DNA of 64,000 bases, taken from assembly GCF_034427435.1 (NCBI RefSeq), contig NZ_JAXQNP010000001.1, forward strand, positions 248,001-312,000. Reading direction: 5' to 3'. The translations under genes were made by a program, and so were the position numbers. Positions 52,368 to 62,084 of this stretch are shown here, piece after piece. The number at the start of each line of letters is the position of its first letter. The stretch's first letter is position 1. Source of the DNA: Nitrospirillum sp034427435 (GTDB lineage: Bacteria > Pseudomonadota > Alphaproteobacteria > Azospirillales > Azospirillaceae). A model generated the notes under the pieces. That model had not been told where the DNA came from. It did not search any database and saw nothing but the letters and a program-made list of their open reading frames with translations.

Positions 52368-53105
52368 ATGGATCGACTCTTTTCCTATGGTCTCGACGCG
52401 CCGCCTGTGGTCCGCAATTTATTGCTAGGCTCGTTTTTCTGCGGGGCTCTTTTCGTGCTGGACCTCGTCGGGATTCTGCCGATCCACGTCAATGGCCTCA
52501 TCTGGCCCACGTTGTCGATGGGCGCCGGCGCGATCGCCATGATCTGGTCGAGCGCCCGCGGCAAGATCCGGGAGCGTGAGATCATCCTCGACCGCATCGA
52601 TTGGCGCGGTGACGAGCGGGTCATTGATATCGGCTGCGGACGCGGCCTGTTCACCGTCGCGGCGGCCCGCCGCGTGCCGCGGGGCCATGTGGTCGGTATC
52701 GATATCTGGCAGGCGGAGGATCTTTCCGGCAATGGCCCCGGCGCGGTCATCGCGAATGCCGCGCGCGAAGGCGTTTCCGGCCGCGTCGAATGCCGCAGCG
52801 CCGACATGCGGGAGATCCCCTTCCCGGACAACAGCTTCGATGTCGCGCTCTCATCAGCGGCCATCCACAATCTCTATGATGCTGCCGACCGCGCCCGCGC
52901 GATCCGCGAAATCGCCCGCGTTCTCGCGCCCGACGGCCGTCTGGTGATCAGCGATATCCGCCATTTGTCCGATTACGCACGGTGGGCGCGCGAAGCCGGT
53001 ATCGCAACCGTGATTTCGCGCAGCATCGGGGATCAAATCTGGCGCCTCGGCAGCTTCGGCTTTCTGGCGCCGGGGCTCGTGTTAGGCCGTAAAGGACCCG
53101 AATGA
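52368..53105 (+). CDS. membrane-anchored class I SAM-dependent methyltransferase
   Basis: 245 residues. Two predicted membrane helices (about 18-38 and 45-62) precede a methyltransferase domain with motif I VIDIGCGRGLFTVAAA, the acidic residue GIDIW, and motif IV-like DVALSSAAIHNLYD. It is close to UbiE/COQ5-type small-molecule or lipid methyltransferases. The substrate is unknown. AGGAAGG precedes the ATG. A perfect stem-loop after the stop closes the unit. Confidence 0.88.
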   Translation: MDRLFSYGLDAPPVVRNLLLGSFFCGALFVLDLVGILPIHVNGLIWPTLSMGAGAIAMIWSSARGKIREREIILDRIDWRGDERVIDIGCGRGLFTVAAARRVPRGHVVGIDIWQAEDLSGNGPGAVIANAAREGVSGRVECRSADMREIPFPDNSFDVALSSAAIHNLYDAADRARAIREIARVLAPDGRLVISDIRHLSDYARWAREAGIATVISRSIGDQIWRLGSFGFLAPGLVLGRKGPE

Positions 53106-53151
53106 GGCGGCCGCACCCGAAGCCGGCCCCATCACTCCCGGTATTGGATGC

Positions 53152-53186
53152 GGATGTCCGCCGACATCAGAAATCGGCGGACATCC
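53152..53186. terminator. bidirectional terminator (13-bp perfect inverted repeat)
   Basis: GGATGTCCGCCGA (53152-53164) and its exact reverse complement (53174-53186) enclose a 9-base loop. It lies between two convergent genes, 47 bases after one stop and 11 before the other. Confidence 0.75.
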
Positions 53187-53196
53187 ACACGCTGAT

Positions 53197-53934
53197 TCAT
53201 CCCCTTGCTTGGGCCGCGTTCAGGCGGGCGATGGTTTCATCCGTGGTCCATAAGCCGCTGGCCAGCCACCGGAAGTTAGTCAGGGCCGCCAGATAGCCGT
53301 CGCCTTCCGGCACCTTGCTGGCGGCCGTCGCGTCCCGCACCACCACGACCTCGAAGCCATGCTCCACGAAGTCGCGCAAATGGGATTCCACGCAGAAGTT
53401 CGCGGCCATGCCCGCCAGGATGACTTGGTCCACCCGGTGCTTGCGTAACTGGAACAGCACGTCGTTGGTCTGCGGCCCGGCGATCTTGTGCGGGGAACAG
53501 ACGATGGTCCGCCCATCCTCGATCAGGGCTTTGTATTCCGGCATCCAGTCGGCGCCGGAGCCAGCGAAGCCGTCCAGTGACAGGGGATCGCGCCGGTCGA
53601 ACATGCGCATCTTGTGCATCAGCGCCTCGCCCGGTGCCGCGAAGTCCCAGTGGTGGTCGTGCGGGTAATAATAATGGGGAGAAATCACGACGGGCAGGTC
53701 CACCGCCTTGGCGGCGGCCATCAGTCGGCCCAGGTTGGGCACGGTGCCGATCTCGGTGATGTTCTGGCCGAAGGCGCCCCAGGCGGCACCGTGCGGGCTC
53801 AGGAAATCGATCTGCGGGTCGGTGACGACCAGCGCCGCCCGGCGCAGGTCCAAGGTCACCGGGGTGGACGGCAGAACCGGATTTTCCGGGTCGGCGTACA
53901 GCGGGTTCGGCTTGGGGCTGGTGGCGTCGGACAT
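53197..53934 (-). CDS. isochorismatase-like cysteine hydrolase
   Basis: 245 residues of the cysteine hydrolase fold. The catalytic triad is visible: Asp in VVTDPQIDFLS, a central Lys in the strand region (SPHKIAG), and Cys in GMAANFCVESHLRD. Relatives hydrolyse nicotinamide, isochorismate, ureidoacrylate or carbamoyl sarcosine; the exact substrate cannot be told. The ATG at 53934 has CGGAG eight bases upstream. It is divergent from the third QP-type kinase. Confidence 0.9.
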   Translation of the reverse strand: MSDATSPKPNPLYADPENPVLPSTPVTLDLRRAALVVTDPQIDFLSPHGAAWGAFGQNITEIGTVPNLGRLMAAAKAVDLPVVISPHYYYPHDHHWDFAAPGEALMHKMRMFDRRDPLSLDGFAGSGADWMPEYKALIEDGRTIVCSPHKIAGPQTNDVLFQLRKHRVDQVILAGMAANFCVESHLRDFVEHGFEVVVVRDATAASKVPEGDGYLAALTNFRWLASGLWTTDETIARLNAAQARG

Positions 53935-54153
53935 GTCTATGGCTCCGGATCGAAATGAGGTGGCCGCACTCTCCACCCGGTCCTGTCCCGCGGCTTGTTC
54001 CGGATGGCAGGATTTGCATGAAACGGCACATATATCGCCCGCGCGGGCGGGATGCGCTTGCCAAACGTCCGGTCCCACGGCTTCATCCTTGGCGCGCCGC
54101 TCAAGGTCGAGGGCGGCTTTTCCATCGAGGGGCAGGACGGTCGGCACAGCCAA

Positions 54154-55590
54154 ATGAGTGATTTGACCGGGGCGCCATCTGTCCTCACCATATTGATGCT
54201 GTTCGCCGCCGTTGGCGCCGCGCTGCTGGTCAGCCGGCGGACGTTAAACGCCACCCGCGCGGCGCTGAGGGAAAGCGATCAGGAGCGGGAAAGCCTCCGC
54301 CAGTGCAATACCACGCTGGAACAGCGGCTGGACACCCAAGCCCGCGACTTGGCGCTCAGCGAAGCCCGATACCGTCGCCTGTTCGAAGTCAGCACTATCA
54401 GCTTCTGCGAACAGGACATCGGCGACGCCAAGACCTTGCTGGACGGCTTGAAGGCCCAGGGCATCACCGACTTCCGGGGCTATGTCGCCGCGCATCCCGA
54501 GTTTCTGGAGCGGTGCGTCAACGCCATCAGAACGGTCGAAGTTAACGATGCTCTGGCGCAGTTGCTGGGATATGAGGACAGGGCGGAGCTGGCCGCCAAG
54601 CCACCGAGACAGAACGCCGAAAACGCGCTGCAGGTGCTGACCCACCAGTTGGAAGCCGCCTTCAATGGCTGGAGGAACATCGCGGGCAGCACGGTGCTGA
54701 TCGGCAAGGATGGCCGGCGCATCCCCGTGCTGTACCGCGTGCGCCTTGTATCGGAAACCGTGCAAGTATCCAGCCATGTCGATTTGACGGAGCGGGAGCG
54801 GATCGAGGCCATGCGCCTGGCGGCCCAGGCTGAACTCGCCAGGTCCAACCGCATCGCCACGGTGGATGCGCTATCCACCTCGCTGGCGCATGAACTGAAC
54901 CAGCCCATCGCCGCCATCCTGACCGATGCCGGGACCGGGGTGCGCCGGTTGCAGGCCATCCCGCCCGATACCGACGCCGCGCTGCGCGTGTTGCAACGAA
55001 TGCAGACCAATGGTCAGCGTCTGGCCGACATCGTACGGCGGACGCGCGACCAGCTGGTGAAAGGCAGACGGGAGATCGCACCGCTGCATTTGGCGAAGCT
55101 CGTGTCTGAAACCCGCACCCTGCTGGAACGCGACCTGATCTCTCATGAAACGCTCATGGCCATCACCTGCCCGCCGGACCTGCCACCGGTGGTCGCTGAT
55201 CGCGTCGAACTACAGCAGGTTCTGGTGAACCTGGTCATGAACAGCCTGGACGCCATGGCCGACACAGCGCCACCGGCGAGAAGCGTCATGGTGACGGCGC
55301 AAGCGGCGGACGGGGGATTTGTCCGGGTATCGGTGGCCGATACGGGGCCCGGGATCGGCGACGAAACGCTGTCGAAAATATTCAAGCCCTTCTTTACCAC
55401 CAAGGTGGGGGGCATGGGCATGGGATTGCAGATATGCCAGTCCGCCATCGAGGCCCTGGGCGGCACCCTCACAGCGCGCAACACGCCGCAAGGGGGCGCC
55501 ATCTTCGAGTTCACCCTGCCCATCGCGGACCCTGCCCGTCACAGACATGGAAACGACGCGGGGACGGACCTGGGCCCCCTGCCCAAGTAA
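54154..55590 (+). CDS. PAS-domain histidine kinase (HPK4), membrane-anchored
   Basis: 478 residues. One N-terminal membrane helix (about 8-27), a short coiled coil (about 35-75, LRESDQERESLRQ), then the same PAS variant as the other two QP-type kinases here (GLKAQGITDFRGYVAAHPEFL, EVNDALAQLLGY). H-box STSLAHELNQPIAAI, N-box VNLVMNSLDAM, DTGPGI and GMGMGLQICQSA follow. No response regulator gene is next to it, so it may use one of the FixJ-type proteins 20 kb away. The start is the ATG before the membrane helix; no strong ribosome site is seen, and in-frame upstream starts exist. Confidence 0.87.
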   Translation: MSDLTGAPSVLTILMLFAAVGAALLVSRRTLNATRAALRESDQERESLRQCNTTLEQRLDTQARDLALSEARYRRLFEVSTISFCEQDIGDAKTLLDGLKAQGITDFRGYVAAHPEFLERCVNAIRTVEVNDALAQLLGYEDRAELAAKPPRQNAENALQVLTHQLEAAFNGWRNIAGSTVLIGKDGRRIPVLYRVRLVSETVQVSSHVDLTERERIEAMRLAAQAELARSNRIATVDALSTSLAHELNQPIAAILTDAGTGVRRLQAIPPDTDAALRVLQRMQTNGQRLADIVRRTRDQLVKGRREIAPLHLAKLVSETRTLLERDLISHETLMAITCPPDLPPVVADRVELQQVLVNLVMNSLDAMADTAPPARSVMVTAQAADGGFVRVSVADTGPGIGDETLSKIFKPFFTTKVGGMGMGLQICQSAIEALGGTLTARNTPQGGAIFEFTLPIADPARHRHGNDAGTDLGPLPK

Positions 55591-55638
55591 GGCGCCCCCA
55601 ATAACCCCGCCCCGGCACCGGATCAGGCTCGGCTGAGG

Positions 55639-55905
55639 TCAGTGCAGCCAGCCCGCATCATGACCGTGGCGGATCTCGGCAGGACGGACGAGCGCGGCGG
55701 AAACCACCTGGACGCGATGGATGCGACCGTCCAGCCGGGTCTCCCAGAAATCGAGGAAGCGGCGCAGTTGGGGAAAGCGCGGGGCCATGTCCAGCTCTTG
55801 CCAAACATAGGCCTGCAACAGGCCCGGATGGTCGGGCATGCGATACACGATCTCGGCCGTGGTCAGCCGCCAGCCCAGAAGTTGCTTTTCCAAGTCAGTC
55901 ATCAT
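55639..55905 (-). CDS. Usg family protein
   Basis: 88 residues from an ATG with GGAGGA just upstream. LLGWRLTTAEIVYRMPDHPGLLQAYVWQELDMAPRF (in parts) and FLDFWETRLDGRIH match the alphaproteobacterial Usg family. The function is unknown. It lies downstream of the heat-shock block, after a likely terminator. Confidence 0.88.
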   Translation of the reverse strand: MMTDLEKQLLGWRLTTAEIVYRMPDHPGLLQAYVWQELDMAPRFPQLRRFLDFWETRLDGRIHRVQVVSAALVRPAEIRHGHDAGWLH

Positions 55906-55995
55906 GGTGTCCTCCAACCCCTGTGATGAAGGAAGATAATTGTGACACCACACAACCGACACAGGTCAATATTTAAGTTATAAATCAAAACACTA

Positions 55996-56019
55996 GCAGC
56001 AGGTTGTCGAGACTGCTGC
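55996..56019 (-). terminator. terminator of the heat-shock operon
   Basis: GCAGCAG and CTGCTGC form a perfect 7-bp stem around 10 bases. On the minus strand it is followed by TAGTGTTTTGATTT. It begins 7 bases after the dnaJ-like stop. Confidence 0.55.
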
Positions 56020-56025
56020 CAACCG

Positions 56026-56952
56026 TCACGCCGGTTCCATCCCCCGCCGTGGATCATACCCCGCCGGCTGCCAGCTCCGCAGGAAGGCCTCCAGCGCCGG
56101 ATCAATCTTGGGAGGCAGGGTTAAACGCACGGTCACATGCTGATCCCCGCGACCGCCCCCGGCGGGAATCCCGCGTCCCTTCAGCCGCAGGCGGGTGCCA
56201 TCGTTCGCCCCCTTGGGGATGGTCAATAAAACGGGACCGTCGATGGTGGGCACCCGCACCTTGGCACCGAAGACCGCTTCGTGCAAGGTAACGGGCAGAT
56301 CGATGTGGACGTCATCCCCGTGGCGCCGGAACCAAGGGTGGGGCCTAACCGATACCGTCACCAGGGCATCCCCCGGCGGGCCACCGGCCATCCCGGCCAA
56401 GCCCTTGCCGCGCAGGCGGACCTTGGCGCCGTCCTCCAGGCCCGGCGGCAGGTCGACATCCAGCGCGGCCCCATCGGGCAAGGTGATGCGCCGGCGGCCC
56501 CCCAGCGCAGCCTCGGCGAAATCCAGCGTCACACGGGCCGCCACGTCCTGGCCTTTGCGTGGGGCGCCGCCGGGCCGGGAACCGGCACGGCCGGTGAACA
56601 TGCCAGCGAAGAGATCCTCGAAACCATTCATGCCACCAAAGCCGTTGGGGCCGCCGAAACCGGCGGTGAACGAGAACGCCTCGCCCGGTGCCGCGGCATG
56701 GTCGCGATGCCGGCGGGCACGCGCCTGTTCCTGACCATCAGCATCGATTTCACCCCGATCATAGCGGGCGCGCTTGAGCGGATCGGATAACAGATCGTAG
56801 GCGGCATTCAATTCCTTGAACCGGCGCTCCGCCTCGGGCCGGTTCTGGTTCAGGTCGGGATGGTGGATTTTGGCGAGCGCCCGATACGCGCGGCGGATTT
56901 CATCCGCCGAAGCGCCGCGCGCAACGCCCAATGTCTGATAGGGATCCCGCAT
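56026..56952 (-). CDS. DnaJ-like co-chaperone, class II (CbpA type)
   Basis: 308 residues. J-domain about 1-68 with the HPD motif in AKIHHPDLN, a Gly/Phe-rich linker (FTAGFGGPNGFGGMNGF), then two beta-domains (DLPPGLEDGAKVRLRGKG; GAKVRVPTIDGPVLLTIPKG) as in CbpA. No Cys-rich zinc finger, so it is not DnaJ itself. It stimulates DnaK ATPase. Last of the minus-strand series hsp20, 49-aa protein, dnaJ-like. Confidence 0.93.
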   Translation of the reverse strand: MRDPYQTLGVARGASADEIRRAYRALAKIHHPDLNQNRPEAERRFKELNAAYDLLSDPLKRARYDRGEIDADGQEQARARRHRDHAAAPGEAFSFTAGFGGPNGFGGMNGFEDLFAGMFTGRAGSRPGGAPRKGQDVAARVTLDFAEAALGGRRRITLPDGAALDVDLPPGLEDGAKVRLRGKGLAGMAGGPPGDALVTVSVRPHPWFRRHGDDVHIDLPVTLHEAVFGAKVRVPTIDGPVLLTIPKGANDGTRLRLKGRGIPAGGGRGDQHVTVRLTLPPKIDPALEAFLRSWQPAGYDPRRGMEPA

Positions 56953-57047
56953 CGCGCACCCATGTCAGGAACAAGGAATGCCAGCCGGAGCGCCGGGCGT
57001 TCTCGTTGGATAAACGCCCGGCCCCCTTCCCTCCCACCGTCCTTCCG

Positions 57048-57197
57048 TCACGGTGCGGCCCGCACCGCTTCAGTCGTTCCAGCCGGAACCCACCGGCGCC
57101 AAAGACTGGACAGGCTCACACGCACACGACGGCGAAGCCTCCCGCCAGACCGTTGGATACGGCTGGCGAAGTGGACAAGATTGGCTTTGCGGCTCAT
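57048..57197 (-). CDS. small basic protein, 49 aa, function unknown
   Basis: The ATG at 57197 has a perfect AGGAGG seven bases upstream, the main reason to call it. The product is rich in Arg (about 11 of 49) with SRKANLVHFASRIQ at the start, GGRLRRRVRV in the middle and LWRRWVPAG later, predicting pI above 11. No family is recognised. It lies between hsp20 and the dnaJ-like gene on the same strand, so it is probably made under heat shock. It could bind nucleic acid or a membrane. Confidence 0.6.
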   Translation of the reverse strand: MSRKANLVHFASRIQRSGGRLRRRVRVSLSSLWRRWVPAGTTEAVRAAP

Positions 57198-57304
57198 GAA
57201 GCAACCTCCTGGCGCCAGGATCAGACGGGCATGCTGAGGGAATGAGCCGCCAACCCTGATGGGTGTCCCAGCGGGACCGGCGGCGGCTCCCTTCATCGTT
57301 CGCC

Positions 57305-57781
57305 TCAGGCGGCCTTCTTTTCCTTTTCATCGGCCGGCCGCTGCTCCAGGCGCGGCCCCGCACCGGCCGCGGCGATCTCGATGCGGCGCGGCTTCATGGC
57401 CTCCGGCAACTCGCGCTTCAGGTCGATGGTGAGCAGGCCGTTTTCCAGCGAAGCCCGGTCGACGAACACGAAATCCGCCAACTCGAACCGGCGCTCGAAA
57501 GAGCGGGATGACAAACCGTGGTGCAGGTAGTGTGCCGTTTCCTCCCCGGCCTTGCGGCCCTGCACGATCAGCAGGTTGGGATGGGCGGTCAGGGCCAGCT
57601 CCTCATTGGACCAGCCCGCCAGGGCGATGACGATGCGATAGGCGTTCTCGCCGGTCTTCAGGATGTCATAGGGCGGGTAGCTGTCCGCCGGGGTGGTGGT
57701 GGACAGATGCTCCAGCACCGTGGCCAGCCGGTCGAAGCCGACGCCGGAACGAAACAGGGGCGAAAAATCAAAAGCGCTCAT
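57305..57781 (-). CDS. small heat-shock protein Hsp20 (IbpA type)
   Basis: 158 residues. An N-terminal FDFSPLFRSGVGFDRL and PPYDILKTGENAYRI lead into the alpha-crystallin domain (IVIALAGWSNEEL, FERRFELADFV, GLLTIDLKRELPE), then a C-terminal tail with the IEI-type anchor (RRIEIAAAG). An ATP-independent holdase. The ATG at 57781 is favoured because GGAGG lies eight bases upstream; an ATG at 57787 is too close to that site. Confidence 0.95.
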   Translation of the reverse strand: MSAFDFSPLFRSGVGFDRLATVLEHLSTTTPADSYPPYDILKTGENAYRIVIALAGWSNEELALTAHPNLLIVQGRKAGEETAHYLHHGLSSRSFERRFELADFVFVDRASLENGLLTIDLKRELPEAMKPRRIEIAAAGAGPRLEQRPADEKEKKAA

Positions 57782-57961
57782 AGCCATGTCCTCCAGTGAG
57801 CAACGAGGTACGAGCGGCCCCGGGACCCACCCGGGAGCCGGTTCAGGCCGGATCCGCCATCGGCATCCGGCACACAAACACTAGAATATAACCACAAATA
57901 AATCAAGGAAATATTTTGTCATGTCGTGGTATATTGAAGTATATATGGCAGTATTGAGCGA

Positions 57962-57985
57962 CCACGGCGGACCAGTCCGCCGTGG
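57962..57985 (-). terminator. perfect hairpin between groEL and hsp20
   Basis: An 11-bp perfect inverted repeat (57962-57972 with 57975-57985) separated by two bases, 44 bases after the groEL stop. There is no T-run, so it may be a terminator helped by Rho, an RNA-stability element, or an attenuator. The 180 bp between it and hsp20 is A/T-rich near 57880-57950 and may hold the hsp20 promoter. Confidence 0.5.
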
Positions 57986-58028
57986 CGCAATGGAAATCCC
58001 GCAGCTTTTATTAGACTCACGCAGCCCT

Positions 58029-59651
<1,623 letters not shown>

Positions 59652-59679
59652 TTCCTTACTCCCGTGATGATATGCTGAC

Positions 59680-59991
59680 TCAGGCGGCTTTCCGGGCCGC
59701 GCTGGTATCGATGACGCCGAGGATGTCGCTCTCCTTCATGATCAGGAGATCCTCGCCGTCGATCTTGATTTCGGTGCCGGACCATTTGCCGAACAGCACC
59801 CGGTCGCCGACCCGGACGTTCAGGTCGATGACATGACCCTTTTCATTGCGAGTGCCGGGACCAACCGCGAGCACCACGCCCTCCTGGGGCTTTTCCTTGG
59901 CGGTATCGGGAATGATGATGCCGCCGGCGGTCTTCTGCTCGCCGTCAACGCGGCGCACGACCACACGGTCGTGCAACGGGCGGAATCGCAT
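59680..59991 (-). CDS. groS: co-chaperonin GroES
   Basis: 103 residues. FRPLHDRVVVRRVDGEQKTAGGIIIPDTAKEKPQ (in parts) holds the mobile loop, and LFGKWSGTEIKIDGEDLLIMKESDILGVI is the C-terminal half. The lid of the GroEL chamber. The ATG at 59991 has GAGGAG eight bases upstream; a GTG three codons earlier overlaps that site. No CIRCE element is visible in the leader. Confidence 0.97.
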   Translation of the reverse strand: MRFRPLHDRVVVRRVDGEQKTAGGIIIPDTAKEKPQEGVVLAVGPGTRNEKGHVIDLNVRVGDRVLFGKWSGTEIKIDGEDLLIMKESDILGVIDTSAARKAA

Positions 59992-60069
59992 GGGTGTCAC
60001 TCCTCATTACAAGCGAATGCCATGGATCTGTATGCAGCGGTCCTCCCTTTGGGCCGAACCGCGGGGAAA

Positions 60070-60097
60070 AATTTATTCAGCGCGAAATCCCTGTCAA
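60070..60097 (-). promoter_or_regulatory. sigma-70-like promoter of groES-groEL
   Basis: On the minus strand a perfect -35 TTGACA (60097-60092) is followed after 16 bases by TAAATT (60075-60070). Transcription would start about 70-80 bases ahead of groES. CTTGACA also fits a sigma-32 -35, but no CCCCAT-type -10 is present at the right distance. Confidence 0.6.
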
Positions 60098-60183
60098 GAG
60101 GGGGCTGCACCGCCGTCGTTGCCGCCCGGCCGCAGCAGCGTCACACTGGCTGACAACCTGATACCGCGAAGAGAATCTCCCTG

Positions 60184-60516
60184 ATGGACATGCCCGGCAA
60201 CCTGCTGACCGCCCTGCCCCCGGCCCTGGACGCGGAATGCTTCACCGACATCCTACGCCAACCCGGCTGCCGCATTGAGCGTATCGTGTCCCAGGGGCAG
60301 GTGACGCCGATCGACCGGCCTTACGTTCAGGCGCATGACGAATGGGTGCTGGTCCTGGCCGGTGCCGCGCGGGTGGAGGTGGAGGGTGCGGAAACGGCCC
60401 TGGCGCCCGGCGACCACCTGTTCATCCCGGCCAACGCCAGCCACCGGGTGACCTTCACCGACCCGGACCAGCCCACCGTCTGGCTGGCCATCCATATCGG
60501 CGAGGCGGGGGCCTGA
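60184..60516 (+). CDS. cupin-domain protein
   Basis: 110 residues, one small cupin barrel. Motif 1-like PYVQAHDEWVLVLAGAARVEVEG and motif 2-like LAPGDHLFIPANASHRV are visible; metal ligands appear as a His and Glu/Asp in motif 1 and a His in motif 2. Similar small cupins are dioxygenase-like, isomerase-like or sugar-binding; the role is unknown. It is convergent with the MocR gene (3 bp). Confidence 0.85.
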   Translation: MDMPGNLLTALPPALDAECFTDILRQPGCRIERIVSQGQVTPIDRPYVQAHDEWVLVLAGAARVEVEGAETALAPGDHLFIPANASHRVTFTDPDQPTVWLAIHIGEAGA

Positions 60517-60519
60517 GCC

Positions 60520-61965
60520 TCACACCACCAATGAGGACAGGGCCGGTGGTTGCCCCAACAGGTCGGCCACGATGCGCAGGCTTTGCGCCAGCTCGGCCCG
60601 CGATGGCGACGCGCCAAGGCCGAGGCGCACGGCCTCCGGCGGGGTGCCCAGGGCGAAGGCGTCACTGGCCACCACACCGATGCCCACGGTACGCAAGCGG
60701 GCGGTGAACTCGCCCCGCGTCCAGGGCGGCGACAGGCGCAGCCAAAGATGGAAGCCTTCCGGATCGGCGCCGATGGCGTCACGCGGCAGGATCTCGGCGG
60801 CTAAGGCCTGGCGCGCCGCCGCCTCCTGCCGGATGGCCTCCAGCACCCGGTCGGCGATTCCGCTTTCGATCCACCGTGTGGCCAAGGCCGCGGTCAATGG
60901 CGACGCCATGGAGGCGGTGGCGCGCAACGCCCCCGCCAAGCGCACCGCCGCCCGCGCGTCCGGCGCCACCAGATAGGCGATGCGCAAGGCAGGCGCCAGG
61001 CACTTGGCCAAGCCGGCCACATGGTAGGTGACGTCGGGGGCCAGCGCGGCGAACGGCGGCACCGGCGCCCGCGGCAGGGCACCATAGGCGTCATCCTCCA
61101 CGATGGCGACGCCATGGGCGCGGGCGATGTCGGCCAGGGCGGCGCGGCGCGCGGCCGGTATGGTCAGGGTGGTGGGGTTCTGGATGGTGGGGCTGGTGTA
61201 GAAGGCGCGCGGCCGGTGGGCGGCGCATAGGGCCTCGAACACATCGGGCAGCGGCCCCTGCGCGTCCCCCGGCACGGCCAAGGCCCGCAGGCGCAGGTGG
61301 GCGGCCAGCGACAGGAACCCCGGATAGCTCAGGGATTCCGCCAGCACCACCTCCCCCGGCGCCGCCAAAACCCCCAGGGTCGCCAGCAGGGCGCCCTGCG
61401 CCCCGGGGCAAACCAGGGTTCGGTCCAAGGCGGCGCCCGGCAAACGGGGCGACAGCCAAGCGACGCCCGCAGCCCGATCCCGCGCGCTGCCGCCCGGCTC
61501 CTGATAGCGCATCAGCAGGTCCAGCCCCCGCGCCTCATGGCCGAGTGCCTCTTGACCGTGTGTCTCCTCCAGCTCCGCCAGGGCCGACCACATGGCGGCG
61601 GCCAAGGCCGGATCATCGAAGCGGGGCGGCAGGTTCATGCTCATGTCCACCAGGCCGCCGGTGAGCGCGGAGCCTGCCGGACGCGCCGGCGCCGAGACTG
61701 GAACCGGCGCGGCCGTCGAACCACGGACATATGTCCCCTGGCCCACCCGCCCCTCCACCAGACCGCGGCGGCGCGCCTCGCTGTACGCGCGGCTGACGGT
61801 GGTGAAATCCAGGCCCAGCAGATCGGCCAGGGCGCGCTGCGGCGGCAGCCGCGTTCCCTCGGGCAATCGGCCGGCGGCGATGTCGGCGGCGATGGCATCG
61901 GCGATGGCCAGGTAAACCGGCCCGGCCGCCTTGCTGACAACAGGCCTCCACTGAGCGCTCGTCAT
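60520..61965 (-). CDS. MocR-type regulator (GntR HTH fused to aminotransferase fold)
   Basis: 481 residues. The N-terminal 75 are a GntR winged helix (LPPQRALADLLGLDFTTVSRAYSEARRRGLVEGR). The remaining 380 are a fold-type I aminotransferase with the PLP Lys in HVAGLAKCLAPALRIAYL. MocR proteins use PLP or its adducts as effector. It is divergent from hemA, whose product is PLP-dependent, and a perfect 18-bp palindrome lies between them. It probably controls hemA and/or itself. The ATG at 61965 has AAGGGATGGAG upstream; earlier in-frame starts overlap the palindrome region. Confidence 0.92.
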   Translation of the reverse strand: MTSAQWRPVVSKAAGPVYLAIADAIAADIAAGRLPEGTRLPPQRALADLLGLDFTTVSRAYSEARRRGLVEGRVGQGTYVRGSTAAPVPVSAPARPAGSALTGGLVDMSMNLPPRFDDPALAAAMWSALAELEETHGQEALGHEARGLDLLMRYQEPGGSARDRAAGVAWLSPRLPGAALDRTLVCPGAQGALLATLGVLAAPGEVVLAESLSYPGFLSLAAHLRLRALAVPGDAQGPLPDVFEALCAAHRPRAFYTSPTIQNPTTLTIPAARRAALADIARAHGVAIVEDDAYGALPRAPVPPFAALAPDVTYHVAGLAKCLAPALRIAYLVAPDARAAVRLAGALRATASMASPLTAALATRWIESGIADRVLEAIRQEAAARQALAAEILPRDAIGADPEGFHLWLRLSPPWTRGEFTARLRTVGIGVVASDAFALGTPPEAVRLGLGASPSRAELAQSLRIVADLLGQPPALSSLVV

Positions 61966-61991
61966 GTCTCCATCCCTTGCAGGTCTCATTG

Positions 61992-62009
61992 TGTCCATAT
62001 ATATGGACA
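61992..62009. promoter_or_regulatory. perfect 18-bp palindrome, likely MocR operator
   Basis: TGTCCATATATATGGACA equals its own reverse complement. It lies 26 bp upstream of the MocR start and 75 bp upstream of the hemA start, the ideal place for a regulator of both. The A/T core could also overlap a -10. Confidence 0.75.
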
Positions 62010-62084
62010 TTGCATGTTTCTGCCGCCGGGCAGGCGCCCATATCCTCAGTTTATAGGGACGCCCGCCGAGAAATGGATGGAAAA

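Noticed and set aside
59992..60183. CIRCE (HrcA) element upstream of groES
   Set aside because: I looked for TTAGCACTC-N9-GAGTGCTAA on both strands and saw no match; the leader instead has a TTGACA-type promoter.
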